Below are positions 44,998 through 53,212 of a stretch of 64,000 nucleotides of DNA, piece by piece. The position numbers and the translations under genes were made by a program. Where the stretch lies: the NCBI GenBank assembly GCA_035456105.1, contig DATIDV010000003.1, positions 29,880 through 93,879 on the forward strand. Reading direction: 5' to 3'. The notes beneath the pieces were generated by a model, which saw only the letters and a program-made list of their open reading frames with translations, had not been told where the DNA came from and made no database searches. Numbering within the stretch: the first letter of the stretch is position 1; each line of letters starts with the position of its first letter. Source of the DNA: Viridibacterium sp035456105. GTDB lineage: Bacteria; Pseudomonadota; Gammaproteobacteria; Burkholderiales; Rhodocyclaceae.

Positions 44998-45083
44998 ATC
45001 GCCGTGTGAAACACATCAGGGCAGACGAGCGCGGTGCGTGCAATTCGAATGAAGCCTCGCCCATACAAAGCCTGCAACCCAAA

Positions 45084-45117
45084 AACAAAAAGCCCGCATC
45101 GCTGCGGGCTTTTTGTT
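45084..45117 (-). terminator. Intrinsic terminator of rplM-rpsI
   Basis: AACAAAAAGCCCGCA, 4-base loop, TGCGGGCTTTTTGTT: a perfect 15-bp stem, 23 bases downstream of rpsI on the minus strand. By symmetry it can also stop plus-strand transcripts that pass the dxs terminator. Confidence 0.9.
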
Positions 45118-45139
45118 GCATCGGTATTCTTGAAACGAA

Positions 45140-45535
45140 TTAACGCTTCGAGAATTGCTTACGCCGACGAGCGCCGTGCAGGCCGACTTTCTTACGTTCG
45201 ACTTCACGTGCATCACGCGTCACGAAACCAGCCTTCTTCAGGGTTGGCTTCAGTTCTGCGTCGAAGTCAATCAGTGCGCGGGTGATGCCATGACGCACCG
45301 CTCCAGCTTGACCCGACTCACCACCACCACTGACGTTCACCAGAATGTCGAAACGATCGATGTTCTGGGTCAGTTCCAGCGGCTGGCGCACGATCATGCG
45401 ACCGGTTTCGCGCGAGAAGAAGATATCAAGCGGCTTGCCATTGACAACGATCTTGCCAGAGCCAGCCTTGATGAAAACACGAGCCACCGCAGTTTTGCGA
45501 CGACCAGTACCGTAGTTATATTGTCCGACGGGCAT
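45140..45535 (-). CDS. rpsI: 30S ribosomal protein S9
   Basis: A 131-residue ribosomal protein with the S9 blocks YGTGRRKTAVARVFIKAGSG, GGGESGQAGAVRHGITRAL and the conserved C-terminus ARRRKQFSKR, whose last Lys-Arg reaches the P-site tRNA. It starts 16 bases after rplM, the standard L13-S9 operon. Confidence 0.98.
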   Translation of the reverse strand: MPVGQYNYGTGRRKTAVARVFIKAGSGKIVVNGKPLDIFFSRETGRMIVRQPLELTQNIDRFDILVNVSGGGESGQAGAVRHGITRALIDFDAELKPTLKKAGFVTRDAREVERKKVGLHGARRRKQFSKR

Positions 45536-45551
45536 TTATTTCGCTCCTCGC

Positions 45552-45980
45552 TTAGATCTCAAGTGCCTTGGGCTGCTGGGCGCTATGCGGATGGGTGGCA
45601 CCGCTGTAGCACTTCAGCTTCTTGAGCATGGCGTAACCGAGTGGGCCCTTGGGCAGCATGCCCTTGACAGCCTTTTCCAGCACGCGCTCCGGGAAGCGTT
45701 GTTGCAGCTTGGTGAAATTGGTTTCGTAGATACCGCCTGGGTAACCAGTGTGGCGGTAGTACTTCTTGTCCTGTGCCTTGTTGCCGGTCACGCGCAGCTT
45801 GTCGACATTGACGACGATGATGAAGTCGCCGGTGTCTACGTGCGGGGTGTAAATGGCTTTGTGCTTGCCACGGAGGCGGCGTGCAATCTCGCTGGCGAGA
45901 CGGCCAAGCACCTTGTCGGCGCCGTCAACCACATACCAGTCGTGAACGACCTCGTGCGGCTTTGCTGAAAACGTACCCAT
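45552..45980 (-). CDS. rplM: 50S ribosomal protein L13
   Basis: A 142-residue ribosomal protein with VVDGADKVLGRLASEIARRL, GDFIIVVNVDKLRVTGNK and PKGPLGYAMLKKLKCY. SD AGGA lies 7-10 bases before the ATG. It is first in rplM-rpsI and has a leader with two palindromes (46005-46019 and 46056-46071). In E. coli L13 represses its own operon through the leader; the same is plausible here. Confidence 0.98.
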   Translation of the reverse strand: MGTFSAKPHEVVHDWYVVDGADKVLGRLASEIARRLRGKHKAIYTPHVDTGDFIIVVNVDKLRVTGNKAQDKKYYRHTGYPGGIYETNFTKLQQRFPERVLEKAVKGMLPKGPLGYAMLKKLKCYSGATHPHSAQQPKALEI

Positions 45981-46004
45981 CTGAGTTCCTTTACTTCACG
46001 TTTA

Positions 46005-46071
46005 GCTTCCTTGGGAAGCCTTTTTATTGTGGCTTGGAGCCGACCGGAAAGCGTTTCAGGAAGCTTCCTGA
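46005..46071 (-). promoter_or_regulatory. rplM leader palindromes
   Basis: Two hairpins upstream of rplM: GCTTCC-TTG-GGAAGC (46005-46019) and the 16-bp perfect palindrome TCAGGAAGCTTCCTGA (46056-46071). They share the GGAAGC/GCTTCC core, so they could also pair with each other in alternative folds, as expected for an L13-responsive leader. Inferred role only. Confidence 0.5.
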
Positions 46072-46191
46072 CCCGACTTGCAGACCCTACTCGAAGCGGA
46101 AAGCCGGCGATTGTACTTGCGCAATCACCGCCCTGTCAAAACCTTTTGAATTACCCACAGCCCACGCGCTCGGCACGCGAAGGCAAAAACC

Positions 46192-46318
46192 AAAAAAAAA
46201 CGCAGCTCGGTTGGAGCTGCGCCAAGTCCACACCAAAGGAGGAGGGTGGAGGAGACACTGGTTGGAGGTTGCACGACGAACTGAACTTCTCAGTTACTTC
46301 AGCTGCATCCCTCACACG
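46192..46318 (-). ncRNA. Small RNA with anti-Shine-Dalgarno motifs
   Basis: A stand-alone transcription unit with no gene in it. Upstream lies a good promoter (46325-46353). It ends in CGCAGCTC, 5-base loop, GAGCTGCG and nine T residues (46221-46192). The predicted RNA is about 127 bases. Its centre has four CCUCC motifs, and CCUCCUUU (minus strand, 46242-46235) equals the anti-Shine-Dalgarno tail of 16S rRNA. A hairpin AACUGA/UCAGUU lies 5' of it, and CCAC/GUGG could hold the C/U-rich stretch in a loop. It probably binds ribosome sites of mRNAs. I recall an Rfam family named betaproteobacteria toxic small RNA described in similar terms; membership needs a covariance search. Confidence 0.72.
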
Positions 46319-46324
46319 ATTCAA

Positions 46325-46353
46325 ATTATGGCGATCCGCATTGTGCGATGCAA
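46325..46353 (-). promoter_or_regulatory. Promoter of the small RNA
   Basis: On the minus strand: -35 TTGCAT (46353-46348), exactly 17 bases, -10 CATAAT (46330-46325). The start of transcription would be near 46318. Confidence 0.7.
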
Positions 46354-46379
46354 GAACTTTAAAGGCTGAATCGCTCAAA

Positions 46380-46871
46380 TGTTTCTATCCGGAAATAAAT
46401 GTTTGTTATTTCATTGCAAGCCACAGAATTTATTGGACAAATTTTTACAAAAAAATTCCTCGCTCGTGCGCGTGACTTTTTTAACAACAGACAGAACATC
46501 TACAAACAGCATTTTTTGACGAGCGAGCGCTGCGTCGCAACAAAAAATCGTACAACGGCCAAAATTTGACTAAATCGTGTAATTCGCGAACCTCGACAGT
46601 CTCGTATAAGACGCTGCGTTGCGGCTAACCCGTACGCAATGCCATAGGCGTATATCGCCAATTACCACACCCCGACAGAAACAAAACACCTCGTCACAGG
46701 ACCCGAATACGCAAAGCCCTCGGCCAACTCACTTTCCCCCGCATACGGCAAGCAGCTCCCATTTCGAACGCGAAATTCGCCGTGCCCACCAAAGGGGCGT
46801 CTGGTTCCGAACGACTGATCTTCACGCAAGGCTTGTCGAAAGCTTTGCGCAAGCAAAGGCAATTGCAGCAA
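46380..46871. other. AT-rich intergenic stretch with no supported gene; contains a long-spaced inverted repeat
   Basis: The 46380-46620 part is clearly AT-richer than the rest of the window, with many A/T tracts. CTCGCTCGT (46459-46467) and ACGAGCGAG (46519-46527) form a perfect 9-bp inverted repeat 51 bases apart. From 46620 to 46871 base composition returns to normal, and open frames on both strands are short and lack family features. It separates the small RNA from the lexA-associated small ORF. Confidence 0.5.
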
Positions 46872-47048
46872 TCAGCGTGGGGAGTTCAGGCGCGACTCTT
46901 CGTACAACGCAAGCAAGCCATAGTTGCGGCCACGACGCTGCAGCACATCCAGCATGGCTTGAGCCCAAGGGCGGGAAGCGGCGCCACGACTGACCGGTAC
47001 AACACTTGTGGCAACGATAGTTTTGCAGGACGGTTTGCTGATTTTCAT
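46872..47048 (-). CDS. Small ORF downstream of lexA (58 residues), unknown
   Basis: ATG at 47048, stop at 46872, on the same strand as lexA and 82 bases after its stop, with GAAAG about 7 bases before the ATG. The product is small and basic: MKISKPSCKTIVATSVV at the start, then RPWAQAMLDVLQRRGRNYG and LLALYEESRLNSPR. It has no signal peptide or clear transmembrane helix. No terminator is seen between lexA and it, so it may be co-transcribed and SOS-induced, like small cell-division inhibitors downstream of lexA in some bacteria; that is only inference. It could be a chance ORF. Confidence 0.5.
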   Translation of the reverse strand: MKISKPSCKTIVATSVVPVSRGAASRPWAQAMLDVLQRRGRNYGLLALYEESRLNSPR

Positions 47049-47130
47049 GATGGGCTTTCAATAATTCACGGCGTTACGGGAGTCTGGAGAGCCGAGAGCA
47101 GCGGCACTGAGGCTTCACTGCTTGTCTCGC

Positions 47131-47751
47131 TCAGGAAAAACCGAAATCGTCGCGAATCAAACCAACGACCAGTCCTTCGATCGTGAGGCTCTGGCGCTGA
47201 GTATCGACCACGATGGGCTGCATGCTGCTGTTCTCGGGCAGAAGCTCGACCAGCCCCTTGCGTCGTCGCAACCGCTTGACGGTTACTTCGTTATCGAGTC
47301 GGGCGACGATGATCTGCCCGTTGCGCACCTCGGTCGTACGGTGCACGGCCAGCAGATCGCCCTCCATGATGCCCACATCGATCATCGACAGGCCATGCAC
47401 GCGCAGCAGGAAATCGGCTCTCGGCGCGAACATGGCGGGATCGACACGCACCCGCTTGCTGATGCTGCCTTCGGAGAGAATGGGTGAGCCCGCCGCGACG
47501 CGCCCAACGACCGGCAAGCCGAGCGACTCCGTGAGACGGATGCCGCGTGACGAGCCCGCCTCAAGCAGGATGACGCCTTTCTTTGCGAGTGCCTTGAGAT
47601 GCGCTTCAGCCGCATTCGGCGATGCAAAGCCGAAAGCTGTGCAGATCTCGATGCGTGTCGGCGGAGCCCCACACTCGTCCAGCGTAGCGCGGATGAACTC
47701 GAGGATTTCCTGCTGACGGGGGGTTAGATCGTCCATGTGGGCGATTGCCAT
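47131..47751 (-). CDS. lexA: LexA repressor
   Basis: SOS repressor with self-cleaving protease activity. The 206-residue protein has an N-terminal winged helix (LTPRQQEILEFIRATLDECG; recognition helix around ASPNAAEAHLKAL), the Ala-Gly cleavage site in VAAGSPI, the catalytic Ser in GLSMIDVGI and the catalytic Lys in EVTVKRL. ATG 47751 is used; a second ATG five codons later (MDDLTPRQ) is also possible. A perfect SOS box lies 15 bases upstream, so the gene is autoregulated. Confidence 0.97.
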   Translation of the reverse strand: MAIAHMDDLTPRQQEILEFIRATLDECGAPPTRIEICTAFGFASPNAAEAHLKALAKKGVILLEAGSSRGIRLTESLGLPVVGRVAAGSPILSEGSISKRVRVDPAMFAPRADFLLRVHGLSMIDVGIMEGDLLAVHRTTEVRNGQIIVARLDNEVTVKRLRRRKGLVELLPENSSMQPIVVDTQRQSLTIEGLVVGLIRDDFGFS

Positions 47752-47765
47752 GCTGTTTTTGATAA

Positions 47766-47781
47766 CTGTATTTATATACAG
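47766..47781 (-). promoter_or_regulatory. SOS box (LexA operator) of lexA
   Basis: CTGT-ATTTATAT-ACAG, a perfect match to the CTGT-N8-ACAG operator, 15 bases before the lexA ATG. The A/T-rich centre also contains a TATAAA-like -10 on the minus strand, so LexA would cover the promoter. Confidence 0.93.
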
Positions 47782-47927
47782 TTAATCGCAAAACCGCAAG
47801 CCAGCTGATGTCGTCTACTTGCAGATGGCTGCCAAGCCTTGATGCGACGAGGGTACTACTCAGTATGCAGCCGCAAGGAATGAACCACCAGAGGGACGAA
47901 TGCTGCCCCCGCACGCCTTCGAATGCA

Positions 47928-48404
47928 TTACGGCGCCGACCCTTCACAGGCCTTCCCGGCAACCCGCACCGCATCCACACCCTTGCGCGCCAAGGCATCG
48001 GCGCGTTCGTTTTCGGGATGTCCTGCATGCCCCTTCACCCAGAGCCATTGCACTTTGTGCCCCGCCGCCAGCTCATCGAGTCGGCGCCACAGGTCTTCAT
48101 TCTTGACGGGCTGCTTGTCAGCGGTTTTCCAGCCGCGTTTCTTCCAGCCGTGTATCCACTCCGAGATACCCTTCTGCACGTACTGCGAGTCGGTGTAGAC
48201 GCGTGCCGAAACAGGTCGCTTCAAGGCTGCGAGCCCACGAATGACAGCCATCATCTCCATGCGGTTATTGGTGGTCTGTGGCTCGCCGCCCCATAACTCC
48301 TTTTCGACGCCGCCAACGCGCAGGATGGTGCCCCAGCCGCCGGGCCCTGGATTACCGCTGCAGGCGCCGTCGGTGAAGATGTCTACGGTTTCGATTGTGG
48401 TCAT
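47928..48404 (-). CDS. rnhA: Ribonuclease HI
   Basis: Degrades RNA in RNA-DNA hybrids. The 158-residue protein has the DEDD catalytic residues in FTDGACSGNPGPGGWG, NNRMEMMA, YTDSQYV and GHAGHPENERAD. The ATG at 48404 gives the E. coli length (155); an upstream extension of 43 residues is non-conserved. It follows a methyltransferase gene by 58 bases; the gloB/methyltransferase/rnhA neighbourhood is common in proteobacteria. Confidence 0.96.
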   Translation of the reverse strand: MTTIETVDIFTDGACSGNPGPGGWGTILRVGGVEKELWGGEPQTTNNRMEMMAVIRGLAALKRPVSARVYTDSQYVQKGISEWIHGWKKRGWKTADKQPVKNEDLWRRLDELAAGHKVQWLWVKGHAGHPENERADALARKGVDAVRVAGKACEGSAP

Positions 48405-48462
48405 GAGTGGGTGTCGAGGCTTTGTCGGGAGCGGGATTGTAGGCGAGTCCGACGGCAAAAAA

Positions 48463-49188
48463 TCATTGCTCGCCGGACATCCCGCCACGCCTGGAGATGG
48501 GCGCCATGGCCTTCTTGGGGCGAACCTGGGCACGCCAGTCCGGCATGATCAGGCGCATGCCGCGCACGCGCTTGACGGCCTGAAGCATGTAAGCCCCGCC
48601 GGCAAAGTGCCACCAGCGGTCGCCCGCCGCATCCATGAACGACCAGCGCCGCAGCCAGGCGTCGGATGAAGCTGGCGGCGCATAGCAGCCGAACGAGGCC
48701 GCATGCGTCTCGAAACTCAGCAAGGTGAGCCAGTCCTTGAGGCGCGGCACGGAAAAGTACTGGCCCTGCCAGGGCAAATCGCCGAGATTGCCTGAGAACG
48801 AACGGCGCAAGCCCCACAGGCTATAAGGATTGAAACCGGCGATCACGACGCTGCCCTCGGGCACCAGCACACGCTCGACCTCGCGCAACAGCTGATGTGG
48901 ATGGGCGGCAAACTCGAGAACGTGTGGCAGGACCACCAGGTCGAGACTTTGCGAAGCGAAAGGCAACTCCTCGGGATCGCAAAGCACCGCGGCGGGACGC
49001 GTGCCGCCGCAATGAAGGCGATGCGGCATGCGGTTACTGCGCAGGAAGTCCTGTTTCGGCTGGCCTATCTGAACGGCGTTGTAGCCGAAGATGTCGGTAA
49101 CCAGCTGATCGAACTTGCGCTGCTCCCACGCCAGCAGATATTGCCCGCGTGGTGTATCCAGCCATTGTTCGAAACCAGGAATTGACAT
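48463..49188 (-). CDS. SAM-dependent methyltransferase (class I, YafS-like)
   Basis: A 241-residue protein with a methyltransferase core. The post-motif PEELPFASQSLDLVVLPHVLEF (near residues 72-93) and REVERVLVPEGSVVIAGFNP (near 100-120) are the usual motifs II and III; the glycine-rich SAM loop is weak. It resembles the methyltransferase found between gloB and rnhA in many proteobacteria (YafS in E. coli). Substrate unknown. Divergent from gloB, start codons 28 bases apart. Confidence 0.8.
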   Translation of the reverse strand: MSIPGFEQWLDTPRGQYLLAWEQRKFDQLVTDIFGYNAVQIGQPKQDFLRSNRMPHRLHCGGTRPAAVLCDPEELPFASQSLDLVVLPHVLEFAAHPHQLLREVERVLVPEGSVVIAGFNPYSLWGLRRSFSGNLGDLPWQGQYFSVPRLKDWLTLLSFETHAASFGCYAPPASSDAWLRRWSFMDAAGDRWWHFAGGAYMLQAVKRVRGMRLIMPDWRAQVRPKKAMAPISRRGGMSGEQ

Positions 49189-49216
49189 GCCGATTCATCC
49201 GCCGAGAATGTCGATC

Positions 49217-49975
49217 ATGCAGATTGTTCCGCTTTCAGCCTTCCGCGACAACTATATCTGGGCGCTCATCGCGCACGGGCAATGTATCGTCGTCGATCCG
49301 GGCGAGGCCGCTCCGGTCGCGACCTTCCTCTCACAACAGAATCTGGCACTGAGCGCGATCCTCATCACGCACCGCCACAACGATCATATCGGTGGCGTGG
49401 CTGATCTGCGCGAGCGCTGGCCGGTACCCGTGTTCGGGCCGGCATCGATTGGTGTGGTGACGCAGGCCGTCGCAGAAGGTGATGTGGTGGAGTTACTCGG
49501 CATTGATGGCACCGCGGCCGTCATCGCAGTGCCAGGGCATACCGAGGAGCACATTGCTTATCTTCAGGGCAAATACCTGTTCTGTGGCGACACGCTGTTT
49601 GCGGGAGGCTGCGGCCGCTTGCTGGGCAGCAGCACTGCGGCCGAGCTGCACGGCTCCCTGCAACGCATTTCGACCCTGCCTGTTGATACGCTGGTTTGCT
49701 GTGCGCACGAATACACCTTGAGCAATTTGCGTTTCGCTCGGGCGGTCGAGCCGGACAATGTTGCTTTGCAGGCCAGGATCGAGGCATGTACCGCTTTGCG
49801 CGAGGCTGGTCGACCTACCCTGCCCTCACGTCTGGACGAGGAGCTGGCGACGAATCCTTTCCTGCGTACTTCGCAACCAGGCGTGCGCAAGGCAGCAGAA
49901 GCGCACGCTGTGCAATCACTACGCGAACCAGCCTCCGTTTTCGCCGCGCTGCGGGCCTGGAAAGACGTTTTCTAG
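49217..49975 (+). CDS. gloB: Hydroxyacylglutathione hydrolase (glyoxalase II)
   Basis: Hydrolyses S-lactoylglutathione in methylglyoxal detoxification. A 252-residue metallo-beta-lactamase-fold enzyme: start MQIVPLSAFRDNYIWAL, metal motif THRHNDHIGG (near residue 54), VPGHTEEHIAY, FCGDTLFAGGCGRL and CCAHEYTLSNLRFA. The ATG at 49217 gives the E. coli length; an ATG at 49208 would add three residues. Confidence 0.96.
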   Translation: MQIVPLSAFRDNYIWALIAHGQCIVVDPGEAAPVATFLSQQNLALSAILITHRHNDHIGGVADLRERWPVPVFGPASIGVVTQAVAEGDVVELLGIDGTAAVIAVPGHTEEHIAYLQGKYLFCGDTLFAGGCGRLLGSSTAAELHGSLQRISTLPVDTLVCCAHEYTLSNLRFARAVEPDNVALQARIEACTALREAGRPTLPSRLDEELATNPFLRTSQPGVRKAAEAHAVQSLREPASVFAALRAWKDVF

Positions 49976-50086
49976 AACCGTGTCATCTGCGGGTTCGATA
50001 CCCAAGGCACCGCTACAACGAGAGCCAGGCACGTTTCGTCAATCATGCGCAGCGTTGAAACCGCATCTCGCACCCGGCATTTGCAT

Positions 50087-51043
50087 TCAATGTTGCTGAA
50101 TAATTTCAGATTCGACCTCGATGCGATTACGCCCGGCCGCCTTGGCCTGATATAGCGCCTCGTCGGCAGCTTTGATAAGGGCTGCGCTTCCGCGTGCGGC
50201 GCGGTTTGGCACGCGACAGGCCACGCCGATGCTCACCGTCACCACGCCATTCGGGCTATTCCCGTGTGCCAGCGCCAGGCGCTCGATGTCGGTGCGCATG
50301 GCCTCGGCCAGTAGCTGTGCACCCTTGATGTCCGTATCCGGCAGGATGATGGCAAATTCTTCGCCTCCGTAGCGCGCCACCAGATCCGTCGGGCGCTTGA
50401 CCCGTGCCCCGAACGTCCGTGCAACCGTCTGCAGACATTCATCACCCGCCTGGTGTCCATACAGATCGTTGAATTGCTTGAAGAAGTCGACATCGCACAT
50501 GAGCACGGACAGTTCCGTTTCATGGCGCATACCGCGTCCCCATTCACGGCTCATGAACTCGTCGAACTGGCGGCGATTGGCAATGCCGGTCAGGCCGTCG
50601 ACGGCTGAAAGGCGCGTCAGTTCGCGATTCGTCTCATCTAGGCGACGCGCCAACATCAACAGTGAAAAGCGCATCTGCGCAATGCGCTGCATGGCGCGAA
50701 CTTTGGCCGCCAGGACCACTTCCGAAATGGGTTTGACGAGGTAGTCATCGGCACCCACGGCGATGCCACGCTCCAGGTCTTCGTCGCTGCTATGTGCCGC
50801 GAGCAGAATAATGGGCGTCCACTCTCCGTCGCGCTCAAGCTGCCGGATGCGTTTGACGACCTCGTAACCGTCGAGGCCGGGCCTGAGCACGTCCAGCAGG
50901 ATCAGCTCCGGGCGGTGTTGCTTGAAGAGCTCAATCCCGGTTGCGCCATCCTGCGCCACTAAAGGTTCGATGCCCATGCGCCGTAATTGCTGACTCACCA
51001 GAGTCAGACTCGTCAGCGTGTCGTCGATGACCAGCGCCTTCAT
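50087..51043 (-). CDS. Response regulator with GGDEF domain (diguanylate cyclase)
   Basis: A 318-residue protein with a receiver domain (about 1-120; acidic IDD at the start, phospho-accepting Asp in LLDVLRPG, Lys in LVKPIS) and a GGDEF domain (about 150-310). The active site is RYGGEEF, and an RxxD inhibitory site (RPTD) lies five residues before it, so product inhibition by cyclic di-GMP is expected. It is PleD/WspR-like in layout. No histidine kinase gene is adjacent, so its partner is unknown. Convergent with gloB, with 111 bases of gap that show nothing. Confidence 0.92.
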   Translation of the reverse strand: MKALVIDDTLTSLTLVSQQLRRMGIEPLVAQDGATGIELFKQHRPELILLDVLRPGLDGYEVVKRIRQLERDGEWTPIILLAAHSSDEDLERGIAVGADDYLVKPISEVVLAAKVRAMQRIAQMRFSLLMLARRLDETNRELTRLSAVDGLTGIANRRQFDEFMSREWGRGMRHETELSVLMCDVDFFKQFNDLYGHQAGDECLQTVARTFGARVKRPTDLVARYGGEEFAIILPDTDIKGAQLLAEAMRTDIERLALAHGNSPNGVVTVSIGVACRVPNRAARGSAALIKAADEALYQAKAAGRNRIEVESEIIQQH

Positions 51044-51289
51044 CTGTGCTCTCGTCCTTTCATCAGGGGTTTTCCTTCACAGGCACCGTGGAGGACTATT
51101 GTAAGACTTGATGACACAGGACGTGATGAAGAGAAAAGCCTGTAAAGTCAGTTAGATATTCTTTTTAATTCCGGGCTGGCGTCCTGAGCCAAACTGGCTA
51201 GAATTTGCGCAACCCGATCCGGGCAAACCCCGAGTACATCTGCGGTTTGCGCGAATCAGGCCGCCCACCCACTTGTAGGAAAGCGTCCC

Positions 51290-52543
51290 ATGAAGGCTTC
51301 AGCCCTCCAGACACTGATTTTCTGTGCTGCCCTGTGCTGCGCAACTGGTAGCGCAGCCGCTGCAGACCAGGTTTTTTCGCTGCCGTCAGCCTCGAACGTA
51401 GCGAGCGTGCAGACCACATCCGACCTGATGCGCGACAACAACGCCATCATGCCGCTGGACCATACCGCCCAGACCGCCGACATCTGGGAGCGCGTGCGCA
51501 ACGGCTTCGCCATGCGTGACCTCGAAGGTCCGTTGGTCGACGACCGCATGCGCTACTACCTCGCTCGCCCGCAGCAACTCAAGGTGATGTTCGAGCGCGG
51601 TCGCAAGTACATGTTCCATATCGTCACCGAACTGGAAAAACGTGGCATGCCGACCGAACTGGCACTGCTGCCCATCGTCGAAAGCGCCTACAACCCGCAA
51701 GCCCTGTCTTCCGCCAAAGCAGCCGGTCTGTGGCAGTTCATTCCGTCTACCGGCAAGGACTTTCAACTTACCCAGAACTGGTGGGTCGATGAGCGCCGCG
51801 ACGTCGTCGCCTCGACCGATGCCGCGCTGAAGTACCTGCAGGCCATCTACGAAATGCACGGCGACTGGGCGCTGGCGCTAGCCTCCTATAACTGGGGCGA
51901 GAACGCCGTGGCGCGGGCGGTTGCCAACAACAAGGCGGCGGGCAAACCGACCGATTACATGAGCCTGTCGATGCCGACCGAAACACGTTATTACGTGCCA
52001 AAGCTGCAGGCGCTCAAGAACATCATCGCGCATCCCGAGCTTTACAACCTGAGCCTGCCTTCAATCCCCGACCAGCCCTATTTCACATCCATTGAAAAGC
52101 GCCAAGGCATGGACGTGGCGTTGGCCGCCAAGCTTGCAGAAATGCCGCTCTCCGAATTCCTGATGCTCAACCCTGGCTACAACCGACCGGTCATGCCCGG
52201 TAGCGACGGTGCCAGCATCGTGTTGCCCGTCGATAACGCCCGCAAGTTCCAGGACAATCTGGCGCGACACGATGCCCCCTTGGTCACCTGGAAAACCTAT
52301 TCGGTGCCGCGCACCGAGCGCATCGAGCAAGTCGCCAAGCGCCTGCGTCTGGCGGTGGAAGAGATCTGTACGGCCAACGGCCTGCGCGCGCGTGCCCTGC
52401 TGGCGGCAGGCTTCACTCTGTTGGTACCTGGCAGTGCCACCGAAGTCGCCATCGACGCGACGAACAAGGCCACGAGTAGCACGCTGCGCCAAGTCTCCAC
52501 CCCAGCCACCAGAACCCGCACCGCCAAGCGCAACCGCGGTTAA
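51290..52543 (+). CDS. mltD: Membrane-bound lytic transglycosylase, MltD-like
   Basis: A 417-residue exported protein: signal peptide (about 1-24, ending SAAAAD), then a lytic transglycosylase domain with the catalytic Glu in LLPIVESAYNPQALS, SAKAAGLWQFIPSTG, DERRDVVASTDAALKYLQ and SYNWGENAVARA. The C-terminal part has a LysM-like region with one weak repeat (TYSVPRTERIEQVAKRLRL). It lacks an obvious lipobox, unlike E. coli MltD. The 246-base upstream gap has a TAGAAT at 51199-51204 as a weak -10. Confidence 0.9.
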   Translation: MKASALQTLIFCAALCCATGSAAAADQVFSLPSASNVASVQTTSDLMRDNNAIMPLDHTAQTADIWERVRNGFAMRDLEGPLVDDRMRYYLARPQQLKVMFERGRKYMFHIVTELEKRGMPTELALLPIVESAYNPQALSSAKAAGLWQFIPSTGKDFQLTQNWWVDERRDVVASTDAALKYLQAIYEMHGDWALALASYNWGENAVARAVANNKAAGKPTDYMSLSMPTETRYYVPKLQALKNIIAHPELYNLSLPSIPDQPYFTSIEKRQGMDVALAAKLAEMPLSEFLMLNPGYNRPVMPGSDGASIVLPVDNARKFQDNLARHDAPLVTWKTYSVPRTERIEQVAKRLRLAVEEICTANGLRARALLAAGFTLLVPGSATEVAIDATNKATSSTLRQVSTPATRTRTAKRNRG

Positions 52544-52552
52544 GGTGACGCG

Positions 52553-53203
52553 GTGTATCAGGGCCTTGTAGCGAGGAGCGCTTTTCTCCTCGCCCTGCTG
52601 CTATCCGCCTGCAGCAGCACCCGCCTCTCCAGCGAATGGCGCGCCCCCGACGACACAAGCGCACCACCGCAGAAACTGGCGGTCATTGCGGTCGTCAAGG
52701 ATGACTCAATCAGCCGCCTCATCGAGGATGAAGCTGTGCGCCGCCTGCCTGCTAGCACACACCCGGTTGCCGCGAGACAGCTCGGTTTCGCGCCGGGTGC
52801 CGACATTGAGGCCTTGCGCGAAAACTTGCAGCAAGCCGGCTTCGATGCCGCCGTCATCACCCGCCTTGTAGCCATCGACGAACGCGAGATCTATCACCCA
52901 CCGCAAACCTACTTCGTGAACAACAGTCCGATGTATGGCATGGCGCCGCTATATTCGCCCTACTACCGCGATTTCTGGCGCTTCTATCCCTATGCCACCA
53001 GCGTCGCCGTGACACCTGCCTACAAGAGCCGGGAAACGCGCTACATCACCGAGACCGTGCTCTACCGCTTGCCTGAAGGCAGGCCGGTATGGTCAGCCGT
53101 GACTGAAACACTTAACCCCTCATCGACGCTAATACTCATCAACGAAGTCGTGCGACTGGTGCAGAAGCAAATGAATCGCGCCGGACTCATCGACGCGCGC
53201 TAA
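52553..53203 (+). CDS. Putative lipoprotein, DUF4136-like
   Basis: A 216-residue protein with a lipoprotein signal: hydrophobic LVARSAFLLALLLSACSS, lipobox LSAC near residue 20. The mature part contains a repeated strand-rich pattern and a Tyr/Pro-rich stretch (PLYSPYYRDFWRFYPYA). It starts with GTG at 52553 with AAGGTGA upstream, ten bases after mltD, so the two are probably co-transcribed; the protein may sit in the envelope with the transglycosylase. Function unknown. Confidence 0.75.
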   Translation: MYQGLVARSAFLLALLLSACSSTRLSSEWRAPDDTSAPPQKLAVIAVVKDDSISRLIEDEAVRRLPASTHPVAARQLGFAPGADIEALRENLQQAGFDAAVITRLVAIDEREIYHPPQTYFVNNSPMYGMAPLYSPYYRDFWRFYPYATSVAVTPAYKSRETRYITETVLYRLPEGRPVWSAVTETLNPSSTLILINEVVRLVQKQMNRAGLIDAR

Positions 53204-53212
53204 GCTGGCGCC

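Noticed and set aside
51185..51210. Sigma-54 promoter upstream of mltD (TGGC...TTTGC)
   Set aside because: The spacing between GG and GC is nine bases instead of ten, so it does not fit the consensus.
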